Assembly: GCF_023283945.1 (NCBI RefSeq)
Contig: NZ_JAKIKW010000004.1
Span: 1 to 64,000, forward strand
Reading direction: 5' to 3'
Source: Shewanella gelidimarina
Lineage (GTDB): Bacteria > Pseudomonadota > Gammaproteobacteria > Enterobacterales > Shewanellaceae
Length of the DNA: 64,000 nucleotides
The stretch's first letter is position 1. Each line of letters opens with the position of its first letter. The position numbers were made by a program, and so were the translations under genes. Below, in pieces: positions 60,437 through 64,000 of this stretch. The notes below the pieces were generated by a model. That model did not search any database and was not told the DNA's origin. It saw only the letters and a program-made list of their open reading frames with translations.

Positions 60437-60880
60437 TTCATTTGCTCCCAGAACCTAAGTTCTTATACGTTTCTTATGGTTTTTTACATAAACTTTTGTT
60501 TTTGTTACAAGCATCCGAGCTCATAACAATTGTGGGAGCAAATATTACAGTTTTATGGCTATGAGATTGTGGGCTAGATCAAGTTTTTAGTTTTACACGA
60601 TAGAATTGCTGCTTTTTTGTGATAATTAAATTGTTTTGGTTGCTTAAATGCTCATTTAGATAAATACGGTCTTAAATTAGTATCTCTAAAGGAGTACTGG
60701 TGTGGCTTTTGGTAAAACTTGTTGATGCTGTATTAGTGAGTTTGAAAGGCTTAATAGCGAATATTTATGCTAAAACTAAAGGTTGAAAAATTGTTGTGAG
60801 CAGATTACAGCCAGAAAGGTGGGTTAAGTAGCTTAAATGTTACTTTTGTGTTGCGGTTGGCTTTTTCATCATCAGCGGTA
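60437..60880. other. Upstream region of porin copy 1
   Basis: About 440 A/T-rich bases between the two porin genes. No coding frame is convincing. It should contain the copy-1 promoter and leader. A TTTTGTGATAATTAAATT segment (about 60615-60632) contains a CRP/FNR-like half-site, but I see no full palindrome. Confidence 0.5.
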
Positions 60881-60906
60881 ATAAAAAAGGCAGCTATCGC
60901 TGCCTT
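60881..60906 (-). terminator. Intrinsic terminator of the second porin gene
   Basis: An 8-bp stem AAGGCAGC / GCTGCCTT with a 4-base loop, followed by a T-run on the minus strand. Confidence 0.9.
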
Positions 60907-60928
60907 GATTAATTAGATATTTTTAATG

Positions 60929-61990
60929 CTAGAAATCTAAACGGAAACCAACAGTGACGATGTCGTCACTTAAGTCTTGTTTTACGCTACTTAGCATCAT
61001 GTCGCCATCATATTTAGTATAGTGACCGTAAACGAGCATGCTTTTGCTTAGACGGTAGTCTGCGCCAACACTGAATTGCTGTATATCAACATTGCTAACC
61101 GTTTCCAGTGAGCCGTCATTGCCACCAACATAGTTGCTAACATACTTACCCAGACCTGAGTCATCGCTACCGTACATAGCTTTAAGCTTTAAGTTGCCCA
61201 TTAGATAGGCAACGTTTACAAAATAAGTGTCGCCTTCTAGGTTGTCATACTTACTGTCAACATGTTCACTGTTTTGGTAGAAACCACCAAGAATGACATT
61301 TCCAAGCTTAACTTGAGCTACACCACGGTAAGCGGTTACATTTTCAATGCTGTCATTATAGGCAGCTGATACGAAGTAGTTTTGCGCTTTAAGGGCTTTA
61401 TCACCGATGGTAGCGCTTAGGGCATACATATTATCAGTGTATTTTTCTTCGTCAGCAGCATTAAGCTGATCGTAGTTGTCGTCCATCAAATAGGTAGCGT
61501 TTAAGGTCACAAGATCGGCGATTTTTGGTGAGTAGTAAGTGAATCCATCAGCACTACGTGTTTGGCCTGCGGCTAACCGATCGATATCTGAGTTAGAGTT
61601 ACCAAATAGGTCAAATCCACCTTCTGAAGCTTTAAATACAGTATCGTTACGACCAACAAGAATGGTACCAGCTGCAGCAGACTGAAGGCCTAGATATGTA
61701 TTACGGGCGCCGAATGTGTCGCCAGTATTATCAAAGTTACTGACACCAAATTCCATTTTATAAACAACGGCTAAATCATCATTAATTTTTTCAGTGCCTT
61801 TAACACCTATCCAAGAGAAGTTATTCTCGATAATTGTGCCTGATTTTTGATTTTGAGTTGCAACACCTAGATCAGAGTTAGTCATTGCAAGATCAGCACG
61901 GCCATAAAAACTAGGGCCATCAGCTAATGCTGTAAAAGAGGTGGCGGCTAGTACTGAAATAATCGTGGCGGAGAGAACTGTTTTATTCAT
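60929..61990 (-). CDS. General outer-membrane porin (copy 2)
   Basis: A 353-aa porin closely related to copy 1. Shared segments include GPSFYGRADLAMTNSD, IENNFSWIGVKG, LVGRNDTVFKASEGGFD, SPKIADLVTLNATYLM and YRGVAQVKLG. Signal peptide cleavage is near ALA-DG and it ends in FRLDF. Differences are clustered in putative surface loops, for example the LNAADEEKYTDN and NYVGGNDGSLETV segments, which suggests change under phage or environmental selection after duplication. It lies divergent from tcdA. Confidence 0.93.
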   Translation of the reverse strand: MNKTVLSATIISVLAATSFTALADGPSFYGRADLAMTNSDLGVATQNQKSGTIIENNFSWIGVKGTEKINDDLAVVYKMEFGVSNFDNTGDTFGARNTYLGLQSAAAGTILVGRNDTVFKASEGGFDLFGNSNSDIDRLAAGQTRSADGFTYYSPKIADLVTLNATYLMDDNYDQLNAADEEKYTDNMYALSATIGDKALKAQNYFVSAAYNDSIENVTAYRGVAQVKLGNVILGGFYQNSEHVDSKYDNLEGDTYFVNVAYLMGNLKLKAMYGSDDSGLGKYVSNYVGGNDGSLETVSNVDIQQFSVGADYRLSKSMLVYGHYTKYDGDMMLSSVKQDLSDDIVTVGFRLDF

Positions 61991-62371
61991 TTTTCATCTT
62001 CCTGTAGCGTGTTGCTATTCTAAGTTTGGGCTTGCAATCTCGGCTATTTGATTAGTTGAATAACCAAGCTGAAGCTGTATTTTCGGCCAAAATATACATT
62101 GAAAGAAAAGTTAGATGCGTGATCTTGGTCATGTTATGCGGATCATTCGCGATACTGGTCATGGTTGTTTACTTATATTAAACAAGTATTTAATTCAAAT
62201 GAGACGAGTAGTTACAATGATATTTCTGGTTTGCCTTTTTTGGTCAAAACTGTTCACATAGCTCTCATTGTTGATGGTAAAACTTTAGAGTTTTACGCAG
62301 ATTTGAGATAAAATCGACCATCGCGCTCTATCTATTACATCTCCCAATTGAGTATTACCTTGAAAAATCAA
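61991..62371. other. Divergent control region between porin copy 2 and tcdA
   Basis: About 380 bases without a gene. It must hold the promoters of both neighbours. The word TGGTCATG occurs twice (near 62130 and 62158), which may mark a regulator site, but no family can be assigned. Confidence 0.45.
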
Positions 62372-63190
62372 ATGTTGTCAGACGCCTACTTAAATCGTTT
62401 TGCTGGAATTGGCCGTTTATATGGTCAAGAAGCACTGCATTACTTTGCGCAATCTCACGTGGTTGTCGTAGGAATTGGTGGTGTCGGCACTTGGGTTGCT
62501 GAATCACTGGCAAGAAGTGGTGTAGGCCAAATCAGCTTGATCGATCTTGATGATATTTGTGTTACTAACACTAATCGTCAATTACATGCGTTAAAAGAGA
62601 CTATTGGTGAATCTAAAGTCGAGGTTATGGCACAGCGCTTAAAGCAGATCAATCCAGAGTGTATCGTTAATGAGATTGAAGACTTTATTACCGTCGACAA
62701 TTTGTCAGCCTATTTTCAAGGGAAGAAGGCTGGTGGCGATTTGGACTACGTTATTGACTGTATTGACGCGGTAAAACCCAAGACAGCACTAATAGCCTGG
62801 TGTAAACGCCAAAAGTTACCGATTGTTACCGTGGGTGGTGCGGGTGGACAGTCAGATCCGACCCAAGTGCAGGTGACAGATCTTGCGAAAACCTATCAAG
62901 ACCCTCTGCTGGCTAAGGTGCGCAATTTACTGAGGCGTGAGTATAACTTTTCAAAAAATGTCGCTCGTCGATTTGGTATTGAAGCGGTATTTTCTACCGA
63001 GCAGTTAGTTTACCCACAAGCTGATGGCTCTGTTTGCAATACAAAGGCTGCGGCAGATGGCAGTATGCGTATGGATTGCGCTTCTGGATTTGGCGCGGTT
63101 ACCGTGGTGACGGGCACCTTTGGTTTTGTGGCTGTCAGTCGAGTACTGACTAAGCTAGCAGCTAAAGCAAAGCTCACAGAATCATCATAA
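62372..63190 (+). CDS. tcdA: tRNA threonylcarbamoyladenosine dehydratase (t6A cyclase)
   Basis: A 272-aa E1-like enzyme that uses ATP to convert t6A37 of tRNA to its cyclic form. It has the Rossmann/ATP motif VVVVGIGGVGTWVAESLARSG (about 30-50), the adenylation segment DLDDICVTNTNRQ with the invariant Arg, DCIDAVKPK, and CASGFGAVTVVTGTFGF near the C-terminus. No strong ribosome site marks the start; homologues begin near LSDAYLNRFAGIGRLYG, so I use the ATG at 62372, although a TTG at 62348 is open. It works with the CsdA/CsdE sulfur relay in E. coli; those genes are not in this window. Confidence 0.95.
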   Translation: MLSDAYLNRFAGIGRLYGQEALHYFAQSHVVVVGIGGVGTWVAESLARSGVGQISLIDLDDICVTNTNRQLHALKETIGESKVEVMAQRLKQINPECIVNEIEDFITVDNLSAYFQGKKAGGDLDYVIDCIDAVKPKTALIAWCKRQKLPIVTVGGAGGQSDPTQVQVTDLAKTYQDPLLAKVRNLLRREYNFSKNVARRFGIEAVFSTEQLVYPQADGSVCNTKAAADGSMRMDCASGFGAVTVVTGTFGFVAVSRVLTKLAAKAKLTESS

Positions 63191-63206
63191 TCATTATATA
63201 GTCATC

Positions 63207-63240
63207 ATAGGTATCTAGTTGATGATACCTATTCTCTTCC
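63207..63240 (+). terminator. Probable terminator after tcdA
   Basis: A 9-bp perfect stem ATAGGTATC (63207-63215) with GATACCTAT (63224-63232), followed by the pyrimidine run TCTCTTCC. Confidence 0.6.
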
Positions 63241-63377
63241 TTACGGTCAGATGCTGTCTTTCTGGCGGTGAACCGTTTTTGCACTAAATAATTTGATCCT
63301 TGTTGTTTTGAAGCGATCTTTGGCATATTTTTTGCTTTTATCTAGCTAATAACAGATTTCTGACACTGGGTTTAGCT

Positions 63378-63995
63378 ATGCAAAAAATGAGTTTCGCTGC
63401 ACTTTCTTTTAAAGGGGTATCAATTAAAACATTGATGTTTAAAGCAATGCTGTGGCTTTCATTAGCATGTGCGGCACTGTTATTTAGCCCTGTCACATTA
63501 TTAGCATCAATTAAGCTTGCTGAATTTTCAGAGCGTAATGCACATTTTATTGGCTTAGGCTTGATTATAGGCACAGCCTATTTATTGACGCAGATCCTCA
63601 ATTATTTTCTCGACGAAGCGATTAGCTATTTAAGTGACAAACGATCAGTTGAAGTGATTGAAGAGAAGGTTAAACTGCTCGACCCTATCGAGCGTGCTTT
63701 ACTGAGAGAATTCTTTCTACAAGGTGAGACGATTTTAACCTTGCCTGAAGCAGAGCAAGCCGTTAAAAGTTTATCAACAACAGGTATTTTGGAGCGTCTT
63801 GGTAACCAGAAGCACTACGCTATCCAAGGTTCAACTGCAGACTTTAAAATATCGATGCGTGCGCGAGAGCATTTAAATCGTCAAGTATTACGTTTCCCTA
63901 TCGGTGAACCAAGCCCTGAAGAGATGAAAAACCTGATTAAAGCCCGTCCGCAGTTTATCAATAGCTTTGTCACACCGCGTAAACACGCCGCATAA
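63378..63995 (+). CDS. Membrane protein resembling the superinfection-exclusion B (SieB) family
   Basis: A 205-aa protein with two N-terminal membrane segments (about 24-44 and 57-76), a short connector and a cytosolic part of about 120 residues. The segment LDPIERALLREFFLQGETIL looks like the Leu/Glu-rich region after the membrane part of SieB-like proteins; beyond that (LSTTGILERLG, KISMRAREHLNRQVL) it resembles a small winged-helix-like fold. SieB proteins of lambdoid phages abort superinfecting phage. Chromosomal relatives without phage context have unknown function. The family call is tentative, and no phage genes are nearby. Confidence 0.6.
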   Translation: MQKMSFAALSFKGVSIKTLMFKAMLWLSLACAALLFSPVTLLASIKLAEFSERNAHFIGLGLIIGTAYLLTQILNYFLDEAISYLSDKRSVEVIEEKVKLLDPIERALLREFFLQGETILTLPEAEQAVKSLSTTGILERLGNQKHYAIQGSTADFKISMRAREHLNRQVLRFPIGEPSPEEMKNLIKARPQFINSFVTPRKHAA

Positions 63996-64000
63996 CGGTT

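Overview
The window looks like chromosomal DNA of a marine gammaproteobacterium, most likely a Shewanella. The reasons are the c-type cytochrome content (an octaheme Otr-like reductase, a TsdB/TsdA pair and a monoheme cytochrome), a curli locus with a very large curlin, gamma-type metJ/metB/metL/metF, a long Gln/Gly/Pro-rich SSB, and paired general porins. This assignment is inference from gene content; no rRNA or tRNA gene is visible to anchor it. Base composition looks even throughout and I see no insertion sequence, prophage or CRISPR array.

Layout. 1-5850 (minus strand): an atypical type I secretion operon with two different ABC exporter subunits, an HlyD-type adaptor and the start of a probable secreted substrate. 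The substrate enters a Thr-Gly hexanucleotide repeat and runs off the left edge. 6158-9819 (minus): a monoheme cytochrome, a DUF3373-like outer-membrane protein and octaheme tetrathionate reductase. 10273-14871: a short-chain dehydrogenase divergent from a LysR regulator, a small unknown protein, a TraF_2/FadL-like outer-membrane protein and a TauE/SafE permease. 15113-20666: the methionine regulon, with MetJ boxes before metB and metF. Extra copies of the 3' ends of metL and metF lie downstream of the genes and look like scars of recombination between diverged alleles. 21019-22681: a probable thiosulfate dehydrogenase pair, tsdB-tsdA. 22801-32300: two small Cys-rich proteins, deaD, an M28 peptidase lipoprotein, uvrA, a YajR-like transporter and ssb.

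32598-40157: a curli island. csgEFG and a CsgD-like regulator run rightward and converge on csgB-csgA, which runs leftward; csgA encodes about 20 curlin repeats. A long perfect palindrome lies in the csgB leader, and a subtilisin-like protease is divergent from csgB. 40270-40467 holds a probable frameshifted gene remnant. 42269-50662 (minus): lacZ, a sodium/galactose symporter, galT, galK and galM. The LacZ has a signal peptide, so lactose is probably split in the periplasm and galactose taken up. A 16-bp-arm inverted repeat abuts the lacZ start codon. 50770-64000: a CPA2 antiporter, cutA-dsbD, fxsA, a Hanks-type kinase with an unassigned C-terminal half, a small Cys/His protein, tpm, two tandem-repeat arrays, two paralogous porins, tcdA and a SieB-like membrane protein.

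Themes. Two enzyme systems for the thiosulfate/tetrathionate couple lie about 14 kb apart. Two surface-adhesion systems, the type I secreted protein and curli, occur in the same window. The most unusual sequence-level observations are the synonymous-only metF tail duplication, the metL tail triplication, the degenerate ABC pair, the lacZ and csgB palindromes, and the Thr-Gly repeat.
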